Source: Coriaria nepalensis
Taxonomy: Eukaryota > Streptophyta > Magnoliopsida > Cucurbitales > Coriariaceae
Reading direction: 5' to 3'
NCBI GenBank assembly: GCA_027186245.1
Contig: CP114481.1
Span: 34,007,501 to 34,071,500, forward strand
Length of the DNA stretch: 64,000 nt
The position numbers were made by a program, and so were the translations under genes. The notes beneath the pieces are model-generated. The model ran no database searches, was not told the DNA's origin, and saw only the letters and a list, made by a program, of their open reading frames with translations. Shown here one piece after another: positions 12,484 through 25,290 of this stretch (its first letter is position 1; each line of letters begins with the position of its first letter).

Positions 12484-13329
12484 AGTGTGCATTCGTTTAA
12501 CCTTAAAATCATTTCAATGAGTCATTTCAAGTCAATAACTTATTTCAAAGCAAGTCGAACGAATTCAATTTTTGCACTACAAACACAAGTTTTGTGCATA
12601 ACTTGCAAATGATCAATGCAAGGAAAGTGTGCATTCGTTTAACATAAAATCATTTCAATGAGTCCTTTAAAGTCATTGACTTATTTCAAAGCAAGTTGAA
12701 CGAATTCTATTTTTAAACTACAAACACAAGTTTTGTGCATAACTTGCAAATGATCAATGCAAGGAAAGTGTGCATTCGTTTAACTTAAAATCATTTCAAT
12801 GAGTCATTTCAAGTCAATAAGTTATTTCTAACCAAGTCGAACGAATTCAATTTTTGCACTACAAACACAAGTTTTGTGCATAACTTGCAAATGATCAATG
12901 CAAGGAAAGTGTGCATTCGTTTAACCTTAAAATCATTTCAATGAGTCATTTCAAGTCAATGACTTATTTCAAAGCACGTCGAACGAATTCAATTTTTGCA
13001 CTACAAACACAAGTTTTGTGCATAACTTGCAAATGATCAATGCAGGGAAAGTGTGCAGTCGTTTAACTTAAAATCATTTCAATGAGTCATTTCAAGTGAA
13101 TAAGTTATTTCTAACCAAGTCGAACGAATTCAATTTTTGCACTACAAACACAAGTTTTGTGCATAACTTGCAAATGATCATTGGAAGGAAAGTGTGCATT
13201 CGTTTAACCTTAAAATCATTTCAATGAGTCATTTCAAGTCAATAACTTATTTCAAATCATGTCGAACGAATTCTATTTTTTCACTACAAACAGAAGTTTT
13301 TTGCATAACTTGCAACTGATTTATGCAAG
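12484..13329. repeat. Mixed monomers with AACATAAAATC variants
   Basis: Six monomers include the AACATAAAATC plus GAGTCCTTT variant at 12641, C-like TTATTTCTAACC monomers and a TTTTTTCAC monomer with GCAACTGATTTATG near 13313. The AACATAAAATC monomer matches 27103 at an offset of 14462 bp, close to the offset of the larger duplication that follows. Confidence 0.8.
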
Positions 13330-16300
13330 GAATGTGTGCATTCGTTTAACATAAAATCATTTCAATGAGTCCTTTAAAGTCAATGACTTATTTCAAACCA
13401 AGTTGAATGAATTCTATTTTTAAACTACAAACACAAGTTTTGTGCATAACTTGCAAATGATCAATCCAAGGAAAGTGTGCATTCGTTTAACCTTAAAATA
13501 ATTTCAGTGAGTCATTTCAAGTCAATAACTTATTTCTAACCAAGTCGAACGAATTCAATTTTTGCACTACAAACACAAGTTTTGTGCATAACTTGCAAAT
13601 GATCAATGCAAGGAAAGTGTGCATTCGTTTAACCTTAAAATCATTTCAATGAGTCATTTCAAGTCAATGAATTATTTCAAAGCACGTCGAACGAATTCAA
13701 TTTTTGCACTACAAACACAAGTTTTGTGCATAACTTGCAAATGATCAATGCAAGAAAGTGTGCAGTCGTTTAACCTTAAAATCATTTCAATGAGTCATTT
13801 CAAGTCAATAACTTATTTCAAAGCAAGTCGAACGAATTCTATTTTTTCACTACAGACAGAAGTTTGTTGCATAACTTGCAAATGATCAATGGAAGGAAAG
13901 TGTGCATTCGTTGAACCTTTAAATCATTTCAATGACTCATTTCAAGTCAATAACTTATTTCAAAGCAAGTCGAACGAATTCTATTTTTGCACTACAAACA
14001 CAAGTTTTGTGCATAACTTGCAAATGATCATTGCAAGGAAAGTGTGCATTCGTTTAACCTTTAAATCATTTCAATGACTCATTTCAAGTCAATAACTTAT
14101 TTCAAAGCAAGTCGAACGAATTCTATTTTTGCAGTACAAACAGAAGTTTTTTGCATAACTTGCAAATGATCAATGCAAGGAAAGTGTGCATTCGTTTAAC
14201 TTAAAATCATTTCAACGAGTCATTTCAAGTCAATGACTTATTTCAAAGTAAGTGGAACAAATTCTATTTTTTCACTACAAACACAAGTTTTGTGCATAAC
14301 TTGCAAATGATCAATGCAAGGAAAGTGTGCATTCGTTTAACCTTAAAATCATTTCAATGAGTCATTTCAAGTCAATAACTTATTTCAAAGCAAGTCGAAC
14401 GAATTCTATTTTTGCACTACAAACACAAGTTTTGTGCATAACTTGCAAATGATCATTGCAAGGAAAGTGTGCATTCGTTTAACCTTAAAATAATTTCAGT
14501 AAGTCATTTCAAGTCAATAACTTATTTCGAAGCAAGTCGAACGAATTCTATTTTTGCACTACAAACACAAGTTTTGTGGATAACTTGCAAATGATCAATG
14601 CAAGGAAAGTGTGCATTCGTTTAACCTTAAAATCATTTCAATGAGTCATTTCATGTCAATAAGTTTTTTCTAACCAAGTCGAACGAATTCAATTTTTGCA
14701 CTACAAACACAAGTTTTGTGCATAACTTCCAAATGATCATTGCAAGGAAAATGTGCATTCGTTTAACCTTAAAATTATTTCAATGAGTCATTTCAAGTCA
14801 ATGACTTATTTCAAAGCAAGTTGAACGAATTCTATTTTTAAACTACAAACACAAGTTTTGTGCATAACTTGCAAATGATCAATGCAAGGAAAGTGTGCAT
14901 TCGTTTAACTTAAAATCATTTCAATGAGTCATTTCAAGTCAATAAGTTATTTCTAACCAAGTCGAACGAATTCAATTTTTGCACTACAAACACAAGTTTT
15001 GTGCATAACTTGCAAATGATCAATGCAAGGAAAGTGTGCATTCGTTTAACCTTAAAATCATTTCAATGAGTCATTTCAAGTCAATAAGTTATTTCTAACC
15101 AAGTCGAACGAATTCAATTTTTGCACTACAAACACAAGTTTTGTGCATAACTTGCAAGTGATCAATGCAAGGAAAGTGTGCATTCGTTTAACCTTAAAAT
15201 CATTTCAATGCGTCATTTCAAGTTAATAACTTATTTCAAAGCAAGTCGAACGAATTCTATTTTTTCACTACAAACGGAAGTTTTTTCCATAACTTGCAAA
15301 TGATCAATGCAAGGAAAGTGTGCACTCGTTTAACCTTAAAATCATTTCAATGAGTCATTTCAAGTCAATAACTTATTTCAAAGCAAGTCGAACGAATTCA
15401 ATTTTTGCACTACAAACACAAGTTTTGTGCATAACTTCCAAATGATCATTGCAAGGAAAGTGTGCATTCGTTTAACCTTTAAATCATTTCAATGAGTCAT
15501 TTCAAGTCAATAACTTATTTCAAAGCAAGTCGAACGAATTCTATTTTTTCACTACAAACAGAAGTTTTTTGCATAACTTGCAAATGATCAATGCAAGGAA
15601 AGTGTGCATTCGTTTAACCTTTAAATCATTTCAATGACTCATTTCAAGTCAATAACTTATTTCAAAGCAAGTCGAATGAATTCTATTTTTGCAGTACAAA
15701 CAGAAGTTTTTTGCATAACTTGCAAATGATCAATGCAAGGAAAGTGTGCATTCGTTTAACTTAAAATCATTTCAATGAGTCATTTCAAGTCAATGACTTA
15801 TTTCAAAGTAAGTTGAACAAATTCTATTTTTTCACTACAAACACAAGTTTTGTGCATAACTTGCAAATGATCAATGCAAGGAAAGTGTGCATTCGTTTAA
15901 CCTTAAAATCATTTCAATGAGTCATTTCAAGTCAATAACTTATTTCAAAGCAAGTCGAACGAATTCTATTTTTGCACTACAAACACAAGTTTTGTGCATA
16001 ACTTGCAAATGATCATTGCAAGGAAAGTGTGCATTCGTTTAACCTTTAAATCATTTCAATGACTCATTTCAAGTCAATAACTTATTTCAAAGCAAGTCGA
16101 ACGAATTCTATTTTTGCAGTACAAACAGAAATTTTTTGCATAACTTGCAAATGATCAACGCAAGGAAAGTGTGCATTCGTTTAACTTAAAATCATTTCGA
16201 CGAGTCGTTTCAAGTCAATGACTTATTTCAAAGTAAGTTGAACAAATTCTATTTTTTCACTACAAATACAAGTTTTGTGCATAACTTGCAAATGATCAAT

Positions 16301-16909
16301 GCAAGGAAAGTGTGCATTCGTTTAACCTTAAAATCATTTCAATGAGTCATTTCAGGTCAATAACTTATTTCAAAGCAAGTCGAACGAATTCTATTTTTGC
16401 ACTACAAACACAAGTTTTGTGCATAACTTGCAAATGATCATTGCAAGGAAAGTGTGCATTCGTTTAACCTTAAAATCATTTCAGTGAGTCATTTCAGGTC
16501 AATAACTTATTTCAAAGCAAGTCGAACGAATTCTATTTTTGCACTACAAACACAAGTTTTGTGCATAACTTGCAAATGATCAATGCAAGGAAAGTGTGCA
16601 TTCGTTTAACTTAAAATCATTTCAATGAGTCATTTCAAGTCAATGACTTTTTTCAAAGCAAGTTGAACGAATTCTATTTTTAAACTACAAACACAAGTTT
16701 TGTGCATAACTTGCAAATGATCAATGCAAGGAAAGTGTGCATTCGTTTAACTTAAAATCATTTCAATGAGTCATTTCAAGTCAATAAGTTATTTCTAACC
16801 AAGTCGAACGAATTCAATTTTTGCACTACAAACACAAGTTTTGTGCATAACTTGCAAGTGATCAATGCAAGGAAAGTGTGCATTCGTTTAACCTTAAAAT
16901 CATTTCAAT
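13330..16909. repeat. Long-range duplicated block, copy 1 (partner at 27794-31231)
   Basis: This block matches 27794-31231 at an offset of 14464 bp up to about 15.9 kb and 14322 bp after it, because one monomer present here is missing downstream. Paired marks include AACATAAAATC 13348/27812, ATTCGTTGAACC in the monomers near 13908/28372, TAATTTCAGTAAG 14491/28955, CGTCATTTCAAGTTAATAAC 15211/29675, AGAAATTTTTTG 16127/30449 and ACAAATACAAG 16262/30584. It is a direct repeat, not inverted. Confidence 0.92.
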
Positions 16910-18435
16910 GAGTCATTTCAAGTCAATGACTTATTTCAAAGCACGTCGAACGAATTCAATTTTTGCACTACAAACACAAGTTTTGTGCATAACTTGCAAA
17001 TGATCAATGCAAGGAAAGTGTGCAGTCGTTTAACCTTAAAATCATTTCAATGAGTCATTTCAAGTCAATAACTTATTTCAAAGCAAGTCGAACGAATTCA
17101 ATTTTTGCACTACAAACACAAGTTTTGTGCATAACTTCCAAATGATCAATGCAAGGAAAGTGTGCATTCGTTTAACCTTAAAATCATTTCAATGAGTCAT
17201 TTCAAGTCAATGACTTATTTCAAAGCACGTCGAACGAATTCAATTTTTGCACTACAAACACAAGTTTTGTGCATAACTTGCAAATGATCAATGCAAGGAA
17301 AGTGTGCAGTCGTTTAACCTTAAAATCATTTCAATGAGTCATTTCAAGTCAATAACTTATTTCAAAGCAAGTCGAACGAATTCAATTTTTGCACTACAAA
17401 CACAAGTTTTGTGCATAACTTCCAAATGATCAATGCAAGGAAAGTGTGCATTCGTTTAACTTAAAATCATTTCAATGAGTCATTTCAAGTCAATAAGTTA
17501 TTTCTAACCAAGTCGAACGAATTCAATTTTTGCACTACAAACACAAGTTTTGTGCATAACTTGCAAGTGATCAATGCAAGGAAAGTGTGCATTCGTTTAA
17601 CCTTAAAATCATTTCAATGAGTCATTTCAAGTCAATGACTTATTTCAAAGCACGTCGAACGAATTCAATTTTTGCACTACAAACACAAGTTTTGTGCATA
17701 ACTTGCAAATGATCAATGCAAGGAAAGTGTGCAGTCGTTTAACCTTAAAATCATTTCAATGAGTCATTTCAAGTCAATAACTTATTTCAAAGCAAGTCGA
17801 ACGAATTCAATTTTTGCACTACAAACACAAGTTTTGTGCATAACTTCCAAATGATCAATGCAAGGAAAGTGTGCATTCGTTTAACCTTAAAATCATTTCA
17901 ATGAGTCATTTCAAGTCAATGACTTATTTCAAAGCACGTCGAACGAATTCAATTTTTGCACTACAAACACAAGTTTTGTGCATAACTTGCAAATGATCAA
18001 TGCAAGGAAAGTGTGCAGTCGTTTAACCTTAAAATCATTTCAATGAGTCATTTCAAGTCAATAACTTATTTCAAAGCAAGTCGAACGAATTCAATTTTTG
18101 CACTACAAACACAAGTTTTGTGCATAACTTCCAAATGATCAATGCAAGGAAAGTGTGCATTCGTTTAACCTTAAAATCATTTCAATGAGTCATTTCAAGT
18201 CAATGACTTATTTCAAAGCACGTCAAACGAATTCAATTTTTGCACTACAAACACAAGTTTTGTGCATAACTTGCAAATGATCAATGCAAGGAAAGTGTGC
18301 AGTCGTTTAACCTTAAAATCATTTCAATGAGTCATTTCAAGTCAATAACTTATTTCAAAGCAAGTCGAACGAATTCAATTTTTGCACTACAAACACAAGT
18401 TTTGTGCATAACTTCCAAATGATCATTGCAAGGAA
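16734..18435. repeat. C(BA)2 followed by C(BA)3, 284-bp dimer array
   Basis: C monomers (CTTAAAATC, TTATTTCTAACC, TTGCAAGTG; 141 bp) start at 16734 and 17443. B (GCACGTCG) and A (CAGTCG, TTCCAAATG) alternate at 16875, 17017, 17159, 17301 and then at 17584, 17726, 17868, 18010, 18152 and 18294. The only change in dimer number is 2 versus 3, a clean example of dimer gain or loss. Confidence 0.92.
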
Positions 18436-19309
18436 AGTGTGCATTCGTTTAACCTTAAAATCATTTCAATGAGTCATTTCAAGTCAATAACTTATTTCAA
18501 AGCAAGTCGAACGAATTTTATTTTTGCACTACAAACAGAAGTTTTGTGCATAACTTGCAAATGATCAATGCAAGGAAAGTGTGCATTCGTTTAACCTTAA
18601 AATCATTTCAATGAGTCATTTCAAGTCAATAACTTATTTCAAAGCAAGTCGAACGAATTCAATTTTTTCACTACAGACAGAAGTTTTTTGCATAACTTGC
18701 AAATGATCAATGCAAGGAAAGTGTGCATTCATTTAACCTTTAAATCATTTCAATGAGTCATTTCAAGTCAATAACTTATTTCAAAGCAAGTCGAAAGAAT
18801 TCTATTTTTGCACTACAAACACATATTTTGTGTATAACTTGCAAGTGATCAATGCAAGGAAAGTGTGCATTCGTTTAACCTTAAAATCATTTCAATGAGT
18901 CATTTCAAGTCAATAACTTATTTCAAAGCAAGTCGAACGAATTCAATTTTTGCACTACAAACACAAGTTTTGTGCATAACTTGCAAATGATCAATGCAAG
19001 GAAAGTGTGCATTCGTTTAACTTTAAAATCATTTCAATGAGTCATTTCAAGTCAATAACTTATTTCAAAGCAAGTCGAACGAATTCTATTTTTTCACTAC
19101 AAACAGAAGTTTGTTGCATAACTTGCAAATGATCAATGGAAGGAAAGTGTGCATTCGTTTAACCTTTAAATAATTTCAATGACTCATTTCAAGTCAATAA
19201 CTTATTTCAAAGCAAGTCGAACGAATTCTATTTTTGCAGTACAAACAGAAGTTTTTTGCATAACTTGCAAATGATCAATGCAAGGAAAGTGTGCATTCGT
19301 TTAACTTAA
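18436..19309. repeat. Monomers paralogous to 4113-4986
   Basis: The monomer order GAATTTTA class, ACAGACAG (18673), GAAAGAATTC with ACATATTTTG (18821), CAATTTTTGCAC, TTTTTTCAC with GTTTGTTGC and GGAAGG, then GACTC/GCAGTAC repeats the 4113-4986 order at an offset of 14323 bp. The rare ACATATTTTG occurs at 4498 and 18821. Confidence 0.88.
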
Positions 19310-21505
19310 AATCATTTCAATGAGTCATTTCAAGTCAATGACTTAGTTCAAAGTAAGTTGAACAAATTCTATTTTTTCACTACAAACACAAGTTTTGTGC
19401 ATAACTTGCAAATGATCAATGCAACGAAAGTGTGCATTCGTTTAACCTTAAAATCATTTCAATGAGTCATTTCAAGTCAATAACTTATTTCAAAGCAAGT
19501 CGAACGAATTCTATTTTTGCACTACAAACACAAGTTTTGTGCATAACTTGCAAATGATCATTGCAAGGAAAGTGTGCATTCGTTTAACCTTAAAATCATT
19601 TCAATGAGTCATTTCAAGTCAATAACTAATTTCAAAGCAAGTCGAACGAATTCAATTTTTTCACTACAGACAGAAGTTTTTTGCATAACTTGCAAATGAT
19701 CAATGCAAGGAAAGTGTGCATTCATTTAACCTTTAAATCATTTCAATGAGTCATTTCAAGTCAATAACTTATTTCAAAGCAAGTCGAAAGAATTCTATTT
19801 TTGCACTACAAACACAAGTTTTGTGTATAACTTGCAAGTGATCAATGCAAGGAAAGTGTGCATTCCTTTAACCTTAAAATCATTTCAATGAGTCATTTCA
19901 AGTCAATAACTTATTTCAAAGCAAGTCGAACGAATTCAATTTTTGCACTACAAACACAAGTTTTGTGCATAACTTGCAAATGATCAATGCAAGGAAAGTG
20001 TGCATTCGTTTAACTTTAAAATCATTTCAATGAGTCATTTCAAGTCAATAACTTATTTCAAAGCAAGTCGAACGAATTCTATTTTTTCACTACAAACAGA
20101 AGTTTGTTGCATAACTTGCAAATGATCAATGGAAGGAAAGTGTGCATTCGTTTAACCTTTAAATCATTTCAATGACTCATTTCAAGTCAATAACTTATTT
20201 CAAAGCAAGTCGAACGAATTCTATTTTTGCAGTACAAACAGAAGTTTTTTGCATAACTTGCAAATGATCAATGCAAGGAAAGTGTGCATTCGTTTAACTT
20301 AAAATCATTTCAACGAGTCATTTCAAGTCAATGACTTATTTCAAAGTAAGTGGAACAAATTCTATTTTTTCACTACAAACACAAGTTTTGTGCATAACTT
20401 GCAAATGATCAATGCAAGGAAAGTGTGCATTCGTTTAACCTTAAAATAATTTCAGTGAGTCATTTCAAGTCAATAATTTATTTCAAAGCAAGTCGAACGA
20501 ATTCTATTTTTGCACTACAAACACAAGTTTTGTGGATAACTTGCAAATGATCAATGCAAGGAAAGTGTGCATTCGTTTAACCTTAAAATCATTTCAATGA
20601 GTCATTTCAAGTCAATAAGTTTTTTCTAACCAAGTCGAACGAATTCAATTTTTGCACTACAAACACAAGTTTTGTGCATAACTTCCAAATGATCATTGCA
20701 AGGAAAGTGTGCATTCGTTTAACCTTAAAATCATTTCAATGAGTCATTTCAAGTCAATAACTTATTTCAAAGCCGGTCGAACGAATTTTATTTTTGCACT
20801 ACAAACAGAAGTTTTGTGCATAACTTGCAAATGATCAATGCAAGGAAAGTGTGCATTCGTTTAACCTTAAAATCATTTCAATGAGTCATTTCAAGTCAAT
20901 AACTTATTTCAAAGCAAGTCGAACGAATTCAATTTTTGCAGTACAAACAGAAGTTTTGTGCATAACTTGCAAATGATCAATGCAAGGAAAGGGTGCATTC
21001 GTTTAACCTTAAAATCATTTCAATGAGTCATTTCAAGTCAATGACTTATTTCAAAGCACGTCGAACGAATTCAATTTTTGCACTACAAACACAAGTTTTG
21101 TGCATAACTTGCAAATGATCAATGCAAGGAAAGTGTGCAGTCGTTTAACCTTAAAATCATTTCAATGAGTCATTTCAAGTCAATGACTTATTTCAAAGCA
21201 AGTTGAACGAATTCTATTTTTAAACTACAAACACAAGTTTTGTGCATAACTTGCAAATGATCAACGCAAGGAAAGTGTGCATTCGTTTAACTTAAAATCA
21301 TTTCAATGAGTCATTTCAAGTGAATAAGTTATTTCTAACCAAGTCGAACGAATTCAATTTTTGCACTACAAACACAAGTTTTGTGCATAACTTGCAAGTG
21401 ATCAATGCAAGGAAAGTGTGCATTCGTTTAACCTTAAAATCATTTCAATGAGTCATTTCAAGTCAATAACTTATTTCAAAGCAAGTCGAACGAATTCTAT
21501 TTTTG
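19310..21505. repeat. 18-monomer repeat (2554 bp), copy 1
   Basis: The block matches 21864-24059 at a constant 2554-bp offset. Marks: TTAGTTCAAAG 19344/21898, ACTAATTTC 19625/22179, TCAAAGTAAGTGG 20341/22895, AGCCGGTCG 20771/23325 and GGGTGCATTC 20991/23545. Shared private errors such as AGCCGG and AAAGGGTGC indicate a recent duplication. Confidence 0.93.
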
Positions 21506-21863
21506 CACTACAAACACAAGTTTTGTGCATAACTTGCAAATGATCATTGCAAGGAAAGTGTGCATTCGTTTAACCTTAAAATCATTTCAATGAGTCATTT
21601 CAAGTCAATAACTAATTTCAAAGCAAGTCGAACGAATTCAATTTTTTCACTACAGACAGAAGTTTTTTGCATAACTTGCAAATGATCAATGCAAGGAAAG
21701 TGTGCATTCATTTAACCTTTAAATCATTTCAATGAGTCATTTCAAGTCAATAACTTATTTCAAAGCAAGTCGAAAGAATTCTATTTTTGCACTACAAACA
21801 CAAGTTTTGTGTATAACTTGCAAGTGATCAATGCAAGGAAAGTGTGCATTCGTTTAACCTTAA
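21506..21863. repeat. Junction segment with a 568-bp, four-monomer partial duplication
   Basis: The ACTAATTTC/ACAGACAG monomer and its GAAAGAATTC neighbour occur here (21611, 21652) and again 568 bp later (22179, 22220). The monomer beginning at 21841 is a hybrid: its start carries CCTTAAAATC, while its middle carries GACTTAGTTC, which elsewhere follows CTTAAAATC. That places a crossover inside this monomer. Confidence 0.8.
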
Positions 21864-24059
21864 AATCATTTCAATGAGTCATTTCAAGTCAATGACTTAG
21901 TTCAAAGTAAGTTGAACAAATTCTATTTTTTCACTACAAACACAAGTTTTGTGCATAACTTGCAAATGATCAATGCAACGAAAGTGTGCATTCGTTTAAC
22001 CTTAAAATCATTTCAATGAGTCATTTCAAGTCAATAACTTATTTCAAAGCAAGTCGAACGAATTCTATTTTTGCACTACAAACACAAGTTTTGTGCATAA
22101 CTTGCAAATGATCATTGCAAGGAAAGTGTGCATTCGTTTAACCTTAAAATCATTTCAATGAGTCATTTCAAGTCAATAACTAATTTCAAAGCAAGTCGAA
22201 CGAATTCAATTTTTTCACTACAGACAGAAGTTTTTTGCATAACTTGCAAATGATCAATGCAAGGAAAGTGTGCATTCATTTAACCTTTAAATCATTTCAA
22301 TGAGTCATTTCAAGTCAATAACTTATTTCAAAGCAAGTCGAAAGAATTCTATTTTTGCACTACAAACACAAGTTTTGTGTATAACTTGCAAGTGATCAAT
22401 GCAAGGAAAGTGTGCATTCGTTTAACCTTAAAATCATTTCAATGAGTCATTTCAAGTCAATAACTTATTTCAAAGCAAGTCGAACGAATTCAATTTTTGC
22501 ACTACAAACACAAGTTTTGTGCATAACTTGCAAATGATCAATGCAAGGAAAGTGTGCATTCGTTTAACTTTAAAATCATTTCAATGAGTCATTTCAAGTC
22601 AATAACTTATTTCAAAGCAAGTCGAACGAATTCTATTTTTTCACTACAAACAGAAGTTTGTTGCATAACTTGCAAATGATCAATGGAAGGAAAGTGTGCA
22701 TTCGTTTAACCTTTAAATCATTTCAATGACTCATTTCAAGTCAATAACTTATTTCAAAGCAAGTCGAACGAATTCTATTTTTGCAGTACAAACAGAAGTT
22801 TTTTGCATAACTTGCAAATGATCAATGCAAGGAAAGTGTGCATTCGTTTAACTTAAAATCATTTCAACGAGTCATTTCAAGTCAATGACTTATTTCAAAG
22901 TAAGTGGAACAAATTCTATTTTTTCACTACAAACACAAGTTTTGTGCATAACTTGCAAATGATCAATGCAAGGAAAGTGTGCATTCGTTTAACCTTAAAA
23001 TAATTTCAGTGAGTCATTTCAAGTCAATAATTTATTTCAAAGCAAGTCGAACGAATTCTATTTTTGCACTACAAACACAAGTTTTGTGGATAACTTGCAA
23101 ATGATCAATGCAAGGAAAGTGTGCATTCGTTTAACCTTAAAATCATTTCAATGAGTCATTTCAAGTCAATAAGTTTTTTCTAACCAAGTCGAACGAATTC
23201 AATTTTTGCACTACAAACACAAGTTTTGTGCATAACTTCCAAATGATCATTGCAAGGAAAGTGTGCATTCGTTTAACCTTAAAATCATTTCAATGAGTCA
23301 TTTCAAGTCAATAACTTATTTCAAAGCCGGTCGAACGAATTTTATTTTTGCACTACAAACAGAAGTTTTGTGCATAACTTGCAAATGATCAATGCAAGGA
23401 AAGTGTGCATTCGTTTAACCTTAAAATCATTTCAATGAGTCATTTCAAGTCAATAACTTATTTCAAAGCAAGTCGAACGAATTCAATTTTTGCAGTACAA
23501 ACAGAAGTTTTGTGCATAACTTGCAAATGATCAATGCAAGGAAAGGGTGCATTCGTTTAACCTTAAAATCATTTCAATGAGTCATTTCAAGTCAATGACT
23601 TATTTCAAAGCACGTCGAACGAATTCAATTTTTGCACTACAAACACAAGTTTTGTGCATAACTTGCAAATGATCAATGCAAGGAAAGTGTGCAGTCGTTT
23701 AACCTTAAAATCATTTCAATGAGTCATTTCAAGTCAATGACTTATTTCAAAGCAAGTTGAACGAATTCTATTTTTAAACTACAAACACAAGTTTTGTGCA
23801 TAACTTGCAAATGATCAACGCAAGGAAAGTGTGCATTCGTTTAACTTAAAATCATTTCAATGAGTCATTTCAAGTGAATAAGTTATTTCTAACCAAGTCG
23901 AACGAATTCAATTTTTGCACTACAAACACAAGTTTTGTGCATAACTTGCAAGTGATCAATGCAAGGAAAGTGTGCATTCGTTTAACCTTAAAATCATTTC
24001 AATGAGTCATTTCAAGTCAATAACTTATTTCAAAGCAAGTCGAACGAATTCTATTTTTG
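21864..24059. repeat. 18-monomer repeat (2554 bp), copy 2
   Basis: Second copy of 19310-21505. The similarity ends where copy 1 has GCACTAC (near 21506) and this copy continues into GCAGTAC (near 24060), so the break lies inside a monomer. Confidence 0.92.
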
Positions 24060-25290
24060 CAGTACAAACAGAAGTTTTTTGCATAACTTGCAAATGATCA
24101 ATGCAAGGAAAGTGTGCATTCGTTTAACTTAAAATCATTTCAACGAGTCATTTCAAGTCAATGACTTATTTCAAAGTAAGTGGAACAAATTCTATTTTTT
24201 CACTACAAACACAAGTTTTGTGCATAACTTGCAAATGATCAATGCAAGGAAAGTGTGCATTCGTTTAACCTTAAAATAATTTCAGTGAGTCATTTCAAGT
24301 CAATAATTTATTTCAAAGCAAGTCGAACGAATTCTATTTTTGCACTACAAACACAAGTTTTGTGGATAACTTGCAAATGATCAATGCAAGGAAAGTGTGC
24401 ATTCGTTTAACCTTAAAATCATTTCAATGAGTCATTTCAAGTCAATAAGTTTTTTCTAACCAAGTCGAACGAATTCAATTTTTGCACTACAAACACAAGT
24501 TTTGTGCATAACTTCCAAATGATCATTGCAAGGAAAGTGTGCATTCGTTTAACCTTAAAATCATTTCAATGAGTCATTTCAAGTCAATAACTTATTTCAA
24601 AGCAGGTCGAACGAATTTTATTTTTGCACTACAAACAGAAGTTTTGTGCATAACTTGCAAATGATCAATGCAAGGAAAGTGTGCATTCGTTTAACCTTAA
24701 AATCATTTCAATGAGTCATTTCAAGTCAATAACTTATTTCAAAGCAAGTCGAACGAATTCAATTTTTGCAGTACAAACAGAAGTTTTGTGCATAACTTGC
24801 AAATGATCAATGCAAGGAAAGTGTGCATTCGTTTAACCTTAAAATCATTTCAATGAGTCATTTCAAGTCAATGACTTATTTCAAAGCACGTCGAACGAAT
24901 TCAATTTTTGCACTACAAACACAAGTTTTGTGCATAACTTGCAAATGATCAATGTAAGGAAAGTGTGCAGTCGTTTAACCTTAAAATCATTTCAATGAGT
25001 CATTTCAAGTCAATGACTTATTTCAAAGCAAGTTGAACGAATTCTATTTTTAAACTACAAACACAAGTTTTGTGCATAACTTGCAAATGATCAATGCAAG
25101 GAAAGTGTGCATTCGTTTAACTTAAAATCATTTCAATGAGTCATTTCAAGTGAATAAGTTATTTCTAACCAAGTCGAACGAATTCAATTTTTGCACTACA
25201 AACACAAGTTTTGTGCATAACTTGCAAGTGATCAATGCAAGGAAAGTGTGCATTCGTTTAACCTTAAAATCATTTCAATGAGTCATTTCA
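24060..25290. repeat. Nine-monomer (1276 bp) third copy of the 22.78-24.01 kb segment
   Basis: Marks repeat at a 1276-bp offset: GCAGTAC 22784/24060, TCAAAGTAAGTGG 22895/24171, and AGCCGGTCG at 23325 against AGCAGGTCG at 24601. The AGCAGG and AAAGTGTGC states here match most other copies in the window, so AGCCGG and AAAGGGTGC are probably derived changes confined to the two 2554-bp copies. Similarity fades near 25290. Confidence 0.88.

Noticed and set aside
13908..13925. Possible CENP-B box near ATTCGTTGAACC (also near 28372)
   Set aside because: Only the TTCGTTG start resembles the box; the GGAA and CGGGA parts are absent, and the common monomer has TTCGTTTAAC.
13889..14077. Open frame of 62 codons, with a near-identical one at 28353-28541
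   Set aside because: It lies wholly in satellite sequence and spans parts of two monomers in different frames. 142 is not a multiple of 3, so each monomer shifts frame. The two copies are alike because of the 14464-bp-offset duplication, not because of protein selection.
16350..16358. TCAGG pentamer (the beetle telomere-type repeat unit)
   Set aside because: It is a single occurrence created by an AAGTC to AGGTC substitution in a normal monomer (also near 16495, 30673, 32231 and 34499). There is no tandem run.
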